Shown piece by piece: positions 1 through 9,222 of a stretch of 44,258 bases of DNA. A program made the translations under genes and the position numbers. The notes below the pieces were generated by a model. That model had not been told where the DNA came from. It did not search any database and was given only the letters and a program-made list of their open reading frames with translations. Origin of the DNA: an uncultured bacterium (GTDB lineage Bacteria; Verrucomicrobiota; Kiritimatiellia; RFP12; UBA1067); NCBI GenBank assembly GCA_902772905.1, contig CACYCL010000164.1, positions 1 to 44,258 on the forward strand, given 5' to 3'. The stretch's first letter is position 1; each line of letters starts with the position of its first letter.

Positions 1-67
1 CCGCCCGGTAACGTCCCGGACGGTATGTCAAAGATCAAATTCCGCAGTTTCCCGCAGAACACCGCGA

Positions 68-97
68 ATTATACCAAAACCGCCGCGCGCGAGTCAA
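68..97 (-). promoter_or_regulatory. Promoter firing out of the left edge
   Basis: On the minus strand there is TTGACT (92-97), an 18-base spacer and TATAAT (68-73). The -10 is preceded by TGG, giving an extended -10. It points left, so its gene lies beyond base 1. The rest of 1-214 holds no gene I can support and no clear terminator for the K+ transporter upstream. Confidence 0.6.
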
Positions 98-214
98 CGA
101 AGGGAAGAAAAGCAGAAAATTGACATCCCGTGGTTCGCGACTCCCTCGATTTTACATCATCGGCTGCGTTTACCCAGACTACAGCGAACAAGTAAGTTTC
201 GTATGAATCAAGTC

Positions 215-1528
215 TTAGCCAACAACAATTTCCTCTGTAGGGAACTTGATGTGGCGCTTGGATTCGCGATCACCAATCATCATGACTACCGTCAAAGCTC
301 CAAGACGGCCAATGAACATAGCTACCATGATGACAATGCGACCTGCATACGAAAGCTCAGCAGTGGTGGAACCAACGGAAAGGCCTGTCGTCGTGACTGC
401 TGACACAGCCTCGAAAAAAAGCGCCGAATTCGTCGTGTCGCGTCCTGCCTCGGTTACGGAAAGCGCACCGGCCGTTATCCAGATGAAACTTAGCATGGCG
501 ACAACAATGACGAGCGACTCACGCACGACATCGTACGGAATCGCACGACGCGATATCACCGTCTCCTGCTCGCCTCGGCACATGGCGCGCAGAGTCGCAA
601 TCAGAACGGCAAGCGTCGTCACCTTTATGCCGGCGGCGGCCGAGCCTGGCGCACCGCCGATGAACATGAGAGCCTCGTAGATGTGCCGCGTCAGCGGCTG
701 CAAATGCTCAGTGGGTATCACCGTGAAGCCGCATGTGCGCGGCGTCACCGCCTGGTAAAAGGACAGGAGAAGCTTTTTCCCTACGTCAAGACCAGCAAGC
801 GATGCATTCCACTCTATGGCAAGAAACGCTAGAAATGCCAGCACAATAAGGTATGCCGTAAAGCGGATCACGACAGAAGCATGAAGCGAAAGACGCCCCC
901 TCCCGCCGAACTTCCGACGCAGGAACTTGAAGGAGCAGAGATTGTATATGACAAGAAAGCCGATACCACCGAGGATAGTCTCTGACGCAGAGATGAAAAT
1001 AACGATTGGATCATCGGCAAATGCAGCAAGAGAGCCCGGCAGCACGCCGAAGCCTGCATTGCAGAAACTCATCACCGAATAGAACACCGCCAGATACCAG
1101 TCATGCAGACGAAGATAGAGCAGGCATGCGCCAACGCCTTCTATGACCGCCATCGACCCGACGACCCAGAGTATAAGCCCACGGAGACCCTGCACCTCGG
1201 CAACGCCATACGCATTCATCAGGGTGAATTCGCGCGACAGCGACAGACGCCGCCCAATGGCAACCAGAAGGAACGTGCCGCACGTCATGAGACCGAGGCA
1301 TCCCACCTCGACAAGCGCAAGCAGCACAATCTGCCCTTCGCGCGAAAATTCACGCGCAATGTCAACTACAGTAAGCCCAGTAACGCAAACTGCAGAGCAA
1401 GCCGTGAAAAGAGCCGTGCTGAAATCTCCCCACGTTCCCTCCACACGCGCCCATGGCGACGACAGTGCAAGTGCGCCGGCGGCGATCAGCGCGAGGAAAC
1501 CGAGCGCGATCGTCGAACGACGCTTCAA
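215..1528 (-). CDS. ktrB: TrkH/KtrB-family K+ uptake membrane subunit
   Basis: This 437-residue inner-membrane protein is predicted to be the ion-conducting subunit of a Ktr/Trk potassium system. Four pore loops are visible, each with the family's filter glycine: VTGLTV near residue 51, CNAGFG near 159, RTCGFT near 267 and TTTGLS near 382. KtrB normally works with a cytosolic RCK subunit (KtrA); none is in the window, but the promoter at 68-97 could drive one to the left. The start is TTG, overlapping the tatC stop (TTGA). No in-frame ATG occurs before the first pore helix, so TTG is needed. It closes a pal-tatB-tatC operon, an unusual place for it. Confidence 0.9.
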   Translation of the reverse strand: MKRRSTIALGFLALIAAGALALSSPWARVEGTWGDFSTALFTACSAVCVTGLTVVDIAREFSREGQIVLLALVEVGCLGLMTCGTFLLVAIGRRLSLSREFTLMNAYGVAEVQGLRGLILWVVGSMAVIEGVGACLLYLRLHDWYLAVFYSVMSFCNAGFGVLPGSLAAFADDPIVIFISASETILGGIGFLVIYNLCSFKFLRRKFGGRGRLSLHASVVIRFTAYLIVLAFLAFLAIEWNASLAGLDVGKKLLLSFYQAVTPRTCGFTVIPTEHLQPLTRHIYEALMFIGGAPGSAAAGIKVTTLAVLIATLRAMCRGEQETVISRRAIPYDVVRESLVIVVAMLSFIWITAGALSVTEAGRDTTNSALFFEAVSAVTTTGLSVGSTTAELSYAGRIVIMVAMFIGRLGALTVVMMIGDRESKRHIKFPTEEIVVG

Positions 1529-2280
1529 TGCAGAGACCCTTTCTCCTTAAGCCATATCATCCAGATGGAAAGTTCGTACAGCAGACAGAGTGGAACCGCC
1601 ATGAACAACTGACTCATCGGATCCGGAGGCGTAAGGAACATCGCCAGGAAAAACGAAAGCACAATGGCCACACGGCGCTTTTCGCGCAGCGCCTTCGACG
1701 TGACTATGCCGAACCATCCGAGAACGAACAGTATTATCGGCAGCTGGAACACAAGACCAAACGCTATGATGGTCTTGAGCACTATGGAGATGTAGCCGTC
1801 AATGCGAATTATGGTAGACGGTATGCCAACCCATTCGTTTATCTTCTGGAACGCAACGACGATCATCGGCAATGTCTTCGCGTAGGCAAGCGCCACGCCA
1901 GCGAGGAAGAGCGCAGAACCAGCGATAAGTATCGTCATCAGAACAAACTTCTCGCGGTTGGTAAGAGCAGGGAAGACGAACCTCAAGACCGCATACGCGA
2001 TAAACGGAAAGGCAAGCGCGGTTCCGCCCCATCCGCATATCGAGATAATCGTCCACACGCCGGTAGTGAGGTCCAGCCCCTGAAGCAACTCTTCGCTTGA
2101 GCCAGCGGGAGACTTGAGCCAGTTGAGTATCCACGGAGAACACACTCCGGCCACAATCGCACAGACCAACCACGCCACCGCCCCGAAGATCAACATGTCC
2201 CGGAGCGCCATCAGATGCTCCATCAGCGGCCGCGGCGGATCGTTGCGTTCGTCAGGATTCTTCAGAAGATTTATCGCCAT
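1525..2280 (-). CDS. tatC: Sec-independent protein translocase TatC
   Basis: TatC is the membrane receptor of the twin-arginine pathway, which exports folded proteins. The 251-residue protein has the expected hydrophobic segments, an N-terminal RPLMEHLMALR motif (residues 17-27), and the late TPPDPMSQ and LYE motifs. I start it at ATG 2280, which overlaps tatB by 29 bases and places the family motif near the N-terminus. An ATG at 2346 or a GTG at 2391 would add repetitive residues encoded antiphase to the tatB tail. No start has a convincing ribosome-binding site. The Tat-type signal on the DUF4838 protein at 11921-12973 is a likely client. Confidence 0.93.
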   Translation of the reverse strand: MAINLLKNPDERNDPPRPLMEHLMALRDMLIFGAVAWLVCAIVAGVCSPWILNWLKSPAGSSEELLQGLDLTTGVWTIISICGWGGTALAFPFIAYAVLRFVFPALTNREKFVLMTILIAGSALFLAGVALAYAKTLPMIVVAFQKINEWVGIPSTIIRIDGYISIVLKTIIAFGLVFQLPIILFVLGWFGIVTSKALREKRRVAIVLSFFLAMFLTPPDPMSQLFMAVPLCLLYELSIWMIWLKEKGSLH

Positions 2281-2659
2281 CGTCGTTTTCGATGCGGCCC
2301 TCGCCGGTTTCGTCGTCTGTGGAGTGTTCCTCGCCGGTTTCGTCATAGAAGGAATGTTCTTCCTCTGACGCTGAAGATGACTCACCGACACCCTCCGTGA
2401 ACTCCGGAGGATCGTCCGGTATTGTCATGGCGGCCTCGGCCTCGCGCCTCGCCTTGTCCAGCTCGCGCTCCATTTCGTAGTCCATATCCATGAGCTGGCG
2501 CTTGAAGCTCTCCGCCGCCCGGCGGAACTTTGAATAATAGGAGCCAATGGTACGCGCCGTGGATGGCAGGCGCTTTGGCCCCATCACGACAAGAAGGACG
2601 GCGAGCAGTACCAACCACTCGCCGGCTCCTACGCTGTCGAAGATGATCGCTAACGTCAT
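2252..2659 (-). CDS. tatB: TatB/TatA-type translocase subunit
   Basis: This 135-residue protein has one N-terminal membrane helix (about 14-26), the Gly-Pro hinge at residues 27-28 and an amphipathic helix after it. Glu14 at the head of the helix is typical of TatB. After about residue 85 the chain becomes very acidic and contains a duplicated 10-residue unit centred on DETGE, encoded by a 30-bp tandem repeat. The gene lies 11 bases below pal and overlaps tatC, so the three are probably cotranscribed. A TatA paralogue is not seen here; this protein could serve as TatA or TatB. Confidence 0.88.
   Translation of the reverse strand: MTLAIIFDSVGAGEWLVLLAVLLVVMGPKRLPSTARTIGSYYSKFRRAAESFKRQLMDMDYEMERELDKARREAEAAMTIPDDPPEFTEGVGESSSASEEEHSFYDETGEEHSTDDETGEGRIENDDGDKSSEES
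2300..2359 (+). repeat. 30-bp tandem duplication inside the tatB tail
   Basis: Bases 2300-2329 and 2330-2359 are imperfect copies, both starting CTCGCCGGTTTCGTC and ending in ATGTTC or GTGTTC. On the minus strand they encode two copies of an acidic DETGE-containing unit in TatB and, in another frame, a repeated segment upstream of TatC. Confidence 0.8.
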
Positions 2660-2670
2660 CTACAGCCAAA

Positions 2671-3228
2671 TTACTTCTGGTAAATCGCAAATTCGCCGCG
2701 GCGGTTGAGGCGCCACGCGCTCTCGTCATGCCCGTCAACGGCAGGCTTTTCCTCGCCATAGCTGCGAGTCTGGATGCGGTCGGCGGCAATGCCGCTCTGC
2801 ACGAGATAGTTGCGCACGATGATCGCGCGGTTCTCGCCAAGCGCCATGTTGTACTCGTTCGAGCCGCGCTCGTCGCAGTTACCCTCTACCACGACAACAC
2901 GGTCGGAGCGAGAGTTGAGGTGCTGCACAACGGCATCGATCTTGCCAAGCTCGCCCTGCGGAACCACAGTGGAATCGAAACCGAAATAAACCGGCTCGAA
3001 GTTGACGTCGGTGCAGCGGGTGTACATGTCTTCAAACTTGCCCTCGCTTGCGCCGGCAATAGAACCCGACTGCGCTCCATTCTGCGCATCGCCGAAATCC
3101 TGCGCCGTGATATCCTGAGCGTTGGCGCTATCGACGCCAGCACCGCCGTTCTTGCCAGCCTTGTCATACCGGCAGCCGGCTACGCAGAGCGCCGTTGCCA
3201 GAATCGCAGTCATCGTTGAAAACTTCAT
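2671..3228 (-). CDS. pal: Peptidoglycan-associated lipoprotein (OmpA-like)
   Basis: Pal is an outer-membrane lipoprotein that binds peptidoglycan as part of the Tol-Pal envelope system. The 185-residue product starts with a lipoprotein signal ending CVAGC (Cys19). A disordered linker follows, then an OmpA-like domain (about 75-185) with the NCDERGSNEYNMALGENRA motif that binds diaminopimelate. The ATG at 3228 is preceded by AAGGAGAA at good spacing, and the promoter at 3266 supports it over longer frames. No tolB, tolA, tolQ or tolR genes are in the window; pal instead leads a tatB-tatC-ktrB operon. Confidence 0.93.
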   Translation of the reverse strand: MKFSTMTAILATALCVAGCRYDKAGKNGGAGVDSANAQDITAQDFGDAQNGAQSGSIAGASEGKFEDMYTRCTDVNFEPVYFGFDSTVVPQGELGKIDAVVQHLNSRSDRVVVVEGNCDERGSNEYNMALGENRAIIVRNYLVQSGIAADRIQTRSYGEEKPAVDGHDESAWRLNRRGEFAIYQK

Positions 3229-3265
3229 TTTTTCTGTTCTCCTTTGGTGTGGTGAAATCATGCGT

Positions 3266-3295
3266 ATTATACCATAAAAAAACGCCGCACGGCAA
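3266..3295 (-). promoter_or_regulatory. Promoter of the pal-tatB-tatC-ktrB operon
   Basis: On the minus strand TTGCCG (3290-3295), an 18-base spacer and TATAAT (3266-3271) are seen. The -10 is extended by TGG and followed by ACGC. It overlaps the gap terminator, so the terminator's U-tract region doubles as promoter spacer. Confidence 0.65.
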
Positions 3296-3316
3296 GACCG
3301 CACGGCGTTTTTTTTT
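3276..3316 (-). terminator. Rho-independent terminator after gap
   Basis: A hairpin pairs CGCCG (3283-3287) with CGGCG (3303-3307), with an inner CGG/CCG stem across a CA/CA mismatch. It is flanked by seven A and nine T residues, so it could stop transcription in either direction. It lies 17 bases below the gap stop codon. Confidence 0.8.
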
Positions 3317-3332
3317 GCTCTTCGTGAAAAAC

Positions 3333-4340
<1,008 letters not shown>

Positions 4341-4381
4341 TTACCTTTCCTTGGTTGTTCCTTGGTTGAAAATTGGTGCGT

Positions 4382-4410
4382 AGTATACTATTCTTGCCCG
4401 TCCGTGTCAA
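4382..4410 (-). promoter_or_regulatory. Promoter of gap
   Basis: On the minus strand a perfect TTGACA (4405-4410), a 17-base spacer and TATACT (4382-4387) are visible. This -10 lacks the upstream TG seen at other promoters here, consistent with reliance on a consensus -35. A CCTTGGTTG direct repeat (4347-4368) lies in the leader. Confidence 0.8.
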
Positions 4411-4427
4411 GCCGACGCGGCTCGTGC

Positions 4428-5894
4428 TCAGTCGTGCAGCTTCTTGAGGAGCGCAATCTCGCCGCTGATCAGGTCATCCGCGACGGACGGCCCGAATGGG
4501 GACGTTGCGGCCTCATAGCCGTCTTCCTTGAAGCTGGACGAGAACGGGAAGTAGCCTCTGCAGCCATTCGTGAGACAAGACAGGATCGTCAGCCTGAATG
4601 GAGACGCCTTGCGAACCTCAACCCCGATGTCGTTGAAAGGCTCGCCAGGAAAGCCGCCGAACGCAACGGAGTTGCCGATCGCGAACGACGTAAGCGGCAG
4701 ATCGTGGTAGTCAGCGTGCTTCGCCATGTTGCGGATGCGGCCGGCACGCGCGACCTCGGTCGTGAGCTCCATGTCTGTCCAGCCGTACTTCTTCGTGACG
4801 TAGTCGTTCGGCGTAGCCGCGACACCGTCCTTGTCTGCCTTGGCGTGCAGCTCCCACACGTCATTCGCCCAGGCAAGGTTCTTGACGTCGGAGTCCTTGG
4901 CCTTGTTCGCCGGAACGCGCACGAGCGACGCGGCGTAGCGAATCTCGCCCGCCTCGAGCGGCGCGCACTTCATCCACACCGAGAGCGCCGACGCCGCGAG
5001 CACGTTCGCCATGTGCTTGGCGTGGTCGTAGCCGCGGTCAACCGCGTCGAAGTCGCGCTTGAGTCCGTTGAGCTCGCCTGGACGTGGCATCACGTTGCAG
5101 TGGTTGACGTCGCCCTGAGTGCCGTTGATCACGACACAGAGGGACTCGCCGAACGTAGCGGCCTCGAACACCGTGCGAGTGAGGCCGGGCCAGTCGGCGG
5201 TGATCGTCTCGCCGCCGACGACATCCGGATGCGTCTGGAAGTTTATGACGCAGATCGGCTTGCCGCCGTCGCGGTCAATGCGCAGCACCTGCACAGTGTC
5301 GTCCGCAGTGCCGACTGGGCGCACGATGTCGGGGTTGTTGGTACCAGGATTGGTCTGCACCTTGCCATTCTTCATCAGATAGCGGCGTCCGAACGAGATG
5401 CGCTTTGCGACGCTTCGCCCGCAGGAAAGCTTCGCCGGCTTCAGATCGGCTATGGCCGCCAGAGCCGCATCGGCAGAGCGGGCGACGCACATCTCTATGT
5501 ACACGCGGTCGACATCAGTGGCGCGCTTGTCGTTGGCAACGTCCGCAGCCGCCAGGAAGCCGCTGTCGTGCGTATGCGAGGCATGCAGCAGAATCGCGTC
5601 GCGCGGAACGCCCGTGGCCTTCACGATGGCGTCGCGCATCTTGTCGGCGACAGCGTCGCTGATGGCCTCCGTGTCGTACTGGGCGACGAGAGCCGTGGTC
5701 TTGCCGTCCGAGAACGCGACCATGTTGATCTGAAGTGGGTCAAGAACCTCCTTGGCATATCGGAGCTTGTAGTAGCCCGGCATGAAGGATCCTAGCGGCG
5801 GCGTGATGTCCACGCGCGAGAAGCCGGCCTTGAACTCACCTGCCACAACCGAGCATGCAACGGCAAGCACACCGGCGAAAACCAATTTCCTCAT
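4428..5894 (-). CDS. Secreted neutral/alkaline ceramidase-like hydrolase
   Basis: The 488-residue protein has a signal peptide (about 1-19) followed by a neutral-ceramidase-type N-terminal domain. The family start GFSRVDITPPLG, the zinc-site motif ASHTHDSG (about 105-112), an INFQTHPDVVG segment and NGTQGDVN are visible. Neutral ceramidases split ceramide into sphingosine and fatty acid, but many bacterial members are uncharacterised, so the substrate is inferred. AAAGGAAGG precedes the ATG. It follows the Gfo/Idh/MocA gene by 40 bases, so the two are probably one operon. It lacks the C-terminal immunoglobulin-like domain of long ceramidases. Confidence 0.8.
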   Translation of the reverse strand: MRKLVFAGVLAVACSVVAGEFKAGFSRVDITPPLGSFMPGYYKLRYAKEVLDPLQINMVAFSDGKTTALVAQYDTEAISDAVADKMRDAIVKATGVPRDAILLHASHTHDSGFLAAADVANDKRATDVDRVYIEMCVARSADAALAAIADLKPAKLSCGRSVAKRISFGRRYLMKNGKVQTNPGTNNPDIVRPVGTADDTVQVLRIDRDGGKPICVINFQTHPDVVGGETITADWPGLTRTVFEAATFGESLCVVINGTQGDVNHCNVMPRPGELNGLKRDFDAVDRGYDHAKHMANVLAASALSVWMKCAPLEAGEIRYAASLVRVPANKAKDSDVKNLAWANDVWELHAKADKDGVAATPNDYVTKKYGWTDMELTTEVARAGRIRNMAKHADYHDLPLTSFAIGNSVAFGGFPGEPFNDIGVEVRKASPFRLTILSCLTNGCRGYFPFSSSFKEDGYEAATSPFGPSVADDLISGEIALLKKLHD

Positions 5895-5934
5895 TTAACT
5901 GCCTTCCTTTCGTAATTCTGCCGAAGCAATAACC

Positions 5935-7002
5935 TCAGTCCTTGACGGACACAATGCGACCGCCCTTCTTCGCCGAGGCGTGGCTCGCAGCGCAGAGCGC
6001 GAGATTGTGGATCGCGTCATCCGCAGTGAGCGGCTCGCCGGCAAGCACGCTCTTCGCGTGGCCTTCGATGAGCGTCTGGTAGATGTTCTGTATGCGCGCG
6101 GGCCTCACAGCGACCAGACGGTGGCCGTCGTCGATCTCAAGGCGCTGCGCAACCGGCTCGCCAGGATGGCCGGAGAGCTGGAACATAGTGCCGTAGCCGC
6201 GAAGCGCGGCCTTGTCGCCGTATATCTCGTAGCCAAGGTTCGTCAGCGTGCCGGCCAGGCCGCCGCGCAGCTCGCTGAACGCTGCATTGACGCTGCCCTG
6301 CGTACCGTCCGTGAAGAAGAACTTGATGTACGCGCCGTCCTCCGCCTTGATCTTCATCACCTTCGGATAGTAGACCGCAGCGACCTTGCTGATCTTCTTG
6401 CCGAACATGAACTCCGCCACGTAGAAGCAGTGGCTGGCGACGTCCCCGATCGGTCCGCCCATCTCCTCGACCTTGGAACAGCGCCACGTTGCGGCCTCGG
6501 CCGGATCGTAGCCATATGCGAACTCCATGTGGAAGCACGAATCGTTGACCTTGCCGAGCTTGCCGGCCGCCATGGCTGCCTTGCCGGCGATGTTCCACGG
6601 GTTGTTGACCATCATGTGATCCACCGTGAGCGAAAGCTTCTTGGCCTTGGCAATGCGGTTCATCGCCTTGGCATCCGCAATCGACGTTGCAATCGGCTTC
6701 TCTACGATCACATGCTTGCCGGCCTTCAGCGCCTGAATGGCAATCGGAGCGTGCGAAGCGTTGTTCGTGGCGACGTAGACGCCGTCGACCGACTTGTCGG
6801 CCAACACGTCGGCAAGTCCCTGATACCACTTTAGGCCAAGAGCCTCGGCGGCGGACTGCCGAGCAGGATTCAGGTCGGTAGCGCCCACGAGCTGCGCATA
6901 CTTCAGCGCACGGAATCGTGCGGTATCGCAGGCGAACCCTTCCTTTGCAACACGATTTTCGGCAATTCCGCCGAACCCGACAAGCACATACTTGACCTTC
7001 AT
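5935..7002 (-). CDS. Gfo/Idh/MocA-family NAD(P)-dependent oxidoreductase
   Basis: This 355-residue cytosolic protein has an N-terminal Rossmann fold (VLVGFGGIAENR near 6-17) and the family EKP motif (VIVEKPIA, about 98-105). A C-terminal substrate domain carries GGPIGDVASH, with the usual Asp and His. Members oxidise or rearrange sugars and cyclitols, and the substrate cannot be read from sequence. AAAGGAAG lies just before the ATG. The gene begins 51 bases after tRNA-Arg with no obvious promoter between, so it may be cotranscribed with the tRNA and with the ceramidase-like gene. Confidence 0.88.
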   Translation of the reverse strand: MKVKYVLVGFGGIAENRVAKEGFACDTARFRALKYAQLVGATDLNPARQSAAEALGLKWYQGLADVLADKSVDGVYVATNNASHAPIAIQALKAGKHVIVEKPIATSIADAKAMNRIAKAKKLSLTVDHMMVNNPWNIAGKAAMAAGKLGKVNDSCFHMEFAYGYDPAEAATWRCSKVEEMGGPIGDVASHCFYVAEFMFGKKISKVAAVYYPKVMKIKAEDGAYIKFFFTDGTQGSVNAAFSELRGGLAGTLTNLGYEIYGDKAALRGYGTMFQLSGHPGEPVAQRLEIDDGHRLVAVRPARIQNIYQTLIEGHAKSVLAGEPLTADDAIHNLALCAASHASAKKGGRIVSVKD

Positions 7003-7053
7003 GACTTCCTTTCTTTTGCTGCTTGCCCGCAGAGACGAGCACTTTTTCTGACA

Positions 7054-7130
7054 TGGTGGGACCGCCGGGAATCGAACCCGGAACCTACGGTTTAGGAAAC
7101 CGTCGCTCTGTCCAGTTGAGCTACGATCCC
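7054..7130 (-). tRNA. tRNA-Arg (anticodon CCU)
   Basis: The 77-base minus-strand sequence folds as a full cloverleaf. The acceptor pairs GGGATCG with CGGTCCC. The D stem is GCTC/GAGC, the anticodon stem ACGGT/ACCGT has loop TTCCTAA (anticodon CCT), and the T arm CCGGG/CCCGG has loop TTCGATT. Discriminator A and an encoded CCA end follow. CCU reads the AGG arginine codon. A promoter lies 16 bases upstream. Confidence 0.97.
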
Positions 7131-7146
7131 AGCAAAGATTATGGGT

Positions 7147-7175
7147 ATTATACCAAAAAAGACGCTACCGCGAAA
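7147..7175 (-). promoter_or_regulatory. Promoter of tRNA-Arg
   Basis: On the minus strand TTTCGC (7170-7175), a 17-base spacer and TATAAT (7147-7152) are present, with TGG ahead of the -10. The -35 is weak, so the extended -10 probably carries recognition. It probably also feeds the oxidoreductase and ceramidase-like genes. Confidence 0.6.
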
Positions 7176-7209
7176 CCCCCGGGCGAAAAAAAGGCAAATT
7201 ATCCGTGCG

Positions 7210-8193
7210 CTAGCGTGGATTACTGTCGAGACTGAGCGAAGCCGACACCGTAATGCGCATGGTGTGACTCTCTCCAGGCTTCAGCAGATAGCCGTCGATG
7301 CGGAACAGCGTGGCAGGTTCCACGCAAAGGAAATCGAAGGCGTTTCCCGGCATCAGGTTCTCGAAATCTCCCGCCTTGAAGTCGCCGGGCGTCCATATTA
7401 CGTACTTGCCATATCCTTCGCCAGAAATGCGGATTGTCCGACGCCATGCAGGATCAACGACAACCACGTCCGCGCCGCCGCGCCAGAAAACGTGGTCATA
7501 GTGTCGATCTGGCGTCAAGTCCCCTCGCCACACTGCGTTTGAGACCATTGTCTCGTCCGCGAAGCAATACGGCATTCCGTCCAGGCCACGCACCCGAACG
7601 CGCCGTCTGTCGGACACTCGCCAGTACGGGTGCAAGCCTTCCGTTATCCAAGCATCGTTAGTTCCGATGTTTTTCGTGACCATATTCAAGTTGAGGGTGC
7701 ATCCAAGTTCAATCGTGTATTCCAAATCGCATTTGTGAGGCCAGAAGCGGCACGTTTCGTCAGACGGTGCCAGCCCCAGCGTTACAGAGACCAGGTCACC
7801 ATGCGTTACGCGCGCACGTTCCGCGAAGAGAGAATGGCGTGCGAAGCCGTGAGGCTGCGAACCTGGTGCGCCATTCGTGCCGAACCACGGCCAGCATACC
7901 GGTATGCCGCCTCGGTTTTCGGTCGTTCCGCTGAACTTCATGGTCTTCGGCCGGAACAGCAGTTCCCCACCCGCCGCCGCGAATTCCAGCGAACGTATCT
8001 GTGCGCCACGCAAGGACAGCTCCAGCCTGCCAAATCTGTTGGACAGCACCAGCATGTCCTCGCCCCAGACGTCCTTCGCCGCCGAAACACCCGGCGGCGG
8101 CATGCAGTTTCCGTCGCCGTCGACGCACGATGCGGCCGCAGCCGCAGCGGATGCCGCAGCGAAGATCAACATTCGGATGCTGAAAGGCTTCAT
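7210..8193 (-). CDS. Exported hexose-6-phosphate mutarotase-like protein
   Basis: The protein is related to D-hexose-6-phosphate mutarotases (YeaD type, aldose-1-epimerase fold), which interconvert alpha and beta anomers of a sugar. The core shows GGIPVCWPWFG, PHGFAR and EGLHPYWRVSD, all typical of the family, over residues 45-320. Family members are usually cytosolic, yet this copy starts with a clear signal peptide ending AAASC, which may be a weak lipobox. I use ATG 8193; an overlapping GTG at 8214 would add seven residues. It is the last gene of the sialic-acid operon, so it may act on sugars released outside the inner membrane. That role is inference. Confidence 0.75.
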   Translation of the reverse strand: MKPFSIRMLIFAAASAAAAAASCVDGDGNCMPPPGVSAAKDVWGEDMLVLSNRFGRLELSLRGAQIRSLEFAAAGGELLFRPKTMKFSGTTENRGGIPVCWPWFGTNGAPGSQPHGFARHSLFAERARVTHGDLVSVTLGLAPSDETCRFWPHKCDLEYTIELGCTLNLNMVTKNIGTNDAWITEGLHPYWRVSDRRRVRVRGLDGMPYCFADETMVSNAVWRGDLTPDRHYDHVFWRGGADVVVVDPAWRRTIRISGEGYGKYVIWTPGDFKAGDFENLMPGNAFDFLCVEPATLFRIDGYLLKPGESHTMRITVSASLSLDSNPR

Positions 8194-8210
8194 GTCTTTC
8201 GAAGCGGCTG

Positions 8211-9221
8211 TCACTGGGGAGAAGCGCTCTCTGCGACATCTTCCAGGAAAATGAACCGATAGCCGTTTTCCGCCATCATGCGCGACATCACCGCGATCTT
8301 TTCTGCGTAGTCGCGCTGGTAGGCGACATAGTCTTGGAAGAAGTATTGCTCATGGTCGGAAAATACGAGGTACTCCCGTCCGAGCAGCTTTTCGGTGTCC
8401 GCGACCAGCGTCGGAACGTCAACCAGATTTAGGATGGGGGCATCACCGAAGAGGTGCTTGAAATTCATCCCGGTAACGTTGTCATGCACGTAAGAAAACG
8501 AGTTCTCCGTCGCGGATAGCTGCTCTGGCGACAAGTGATTGTATCCGCAGGCAGAGGACAGAATCGCATCGTCACGCGAATTGCGCGTAAAAAGAGCGGT
8601 TTCCGGCTTTCTGTTCGTTTCGAGGCGCATTGCGTGCCCGTACGGCAGACAACTGCGGTCGCCCGTGTACGCCCTCCGTATCCCCGCAGTGCATTCCATA
8701 AGCTTCACACCGCGGCTCTTCAGCGCTTCAACCCCCACCTTGCTCATCGGACTCCAGTGCGGCACTGCCGCTTGCGCGAACACGCCCTCGCCGGCAAACC
8801 TCTCGACCTCGCGGCGCTCGCGGTCAAACACCGACAGCACTCCCTCCGCATCCATGTTGATCCAGGGATAGTCCGGAAACTCTTGAAGGGAATGAAAACC
8901 CAGCTTCAGCCAGTCGCGGCTCGCCTGCCATTCGGCACAGTAGTCCGCAGGCACGTCCGCCAGTGTGAATTCGTCAACGCCATAATAGAAGTCGGTCCGC
9001 CAGAAGAGGTTGAGCTGCACCTTCAGCCCGTATCTCTCGTGGGCATCCTTCAGCGTCGCCAGAAACGGATGGCCGAAGATCGACCTCGGATGCGACCGTG
9101 CTATGTCGCGGAGCGTCCATATCGTGTCGTCGATGAAGAAGGAAGCGGCCTTCGTCCCATGCAGGGACGGGTTGCTTCTGATCTCGAATTCCGAAATAGA
9201 GGGGCCAAGTTCTGCGTTCAT
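8211..9221 (-). CDS. Polysaccharide-deacetylase-like (NodB-fold) protein
   Basis: The 336-residue protein has no signal peptide. Its start, FFIDDTIW (about 28-35), and a later KLGFHSLQEFP segment (about 106) resemble metal-binding motifs of the NodB/polysaccharide-deacetylase barrel, in which Asp and His residues bind the metal. The match is partial and the usual HSxxH is not intact. It lies one base below the aldolase gene and overlaps the mutarotase, so it belongs to the sialic-acid operon. Sialic acids are N- and O-acetylated, so a deacetylase would fit, but this is speculation. Confidence 0.5.
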   Translation of the reverse strand: MNAELGPSISEFEIRSNPSLHGTKAASFFIDDTIWTLRDIARSHPRSIFGHPFLATLKDAHERYGLKVQLNLFWRTDFYYGVDEFTLADVPADYCAEWQASRDWLKLGFHSLQEFPDYPWINMDAEGVLSVFDRERREVERFAGEGVFAQAAVPHWSPMSKVGVEALKSRGVKLMECTAGIRRAYTGDRSCLPYGHAMRLETNRKPETALFTRNSRDDAILSSACGYNHLSPEQLSATENSFSYVHDNVTGMNFKHLFGDAPILNLVDVPTLVADTEKLLGREYLVFSDHEQYFFQDYVAYQRDYAEKIAVMSRMMAENGYRFIFLEDVAESASPQ

Positions 9222-9222
9222 C

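Noticed and set aside
120..155. TTGACA on the plus strand at 120-125.
   Set aside because: No -10 lies at a usable distance and no plus-strand gene follows.
6137..7054. A 305-codon minus-strand frame beginning at the tRNA CCA end.
   Set aside because: It overlaps the well-supported oxidoreductase in another frame and has no protein-like pattern.
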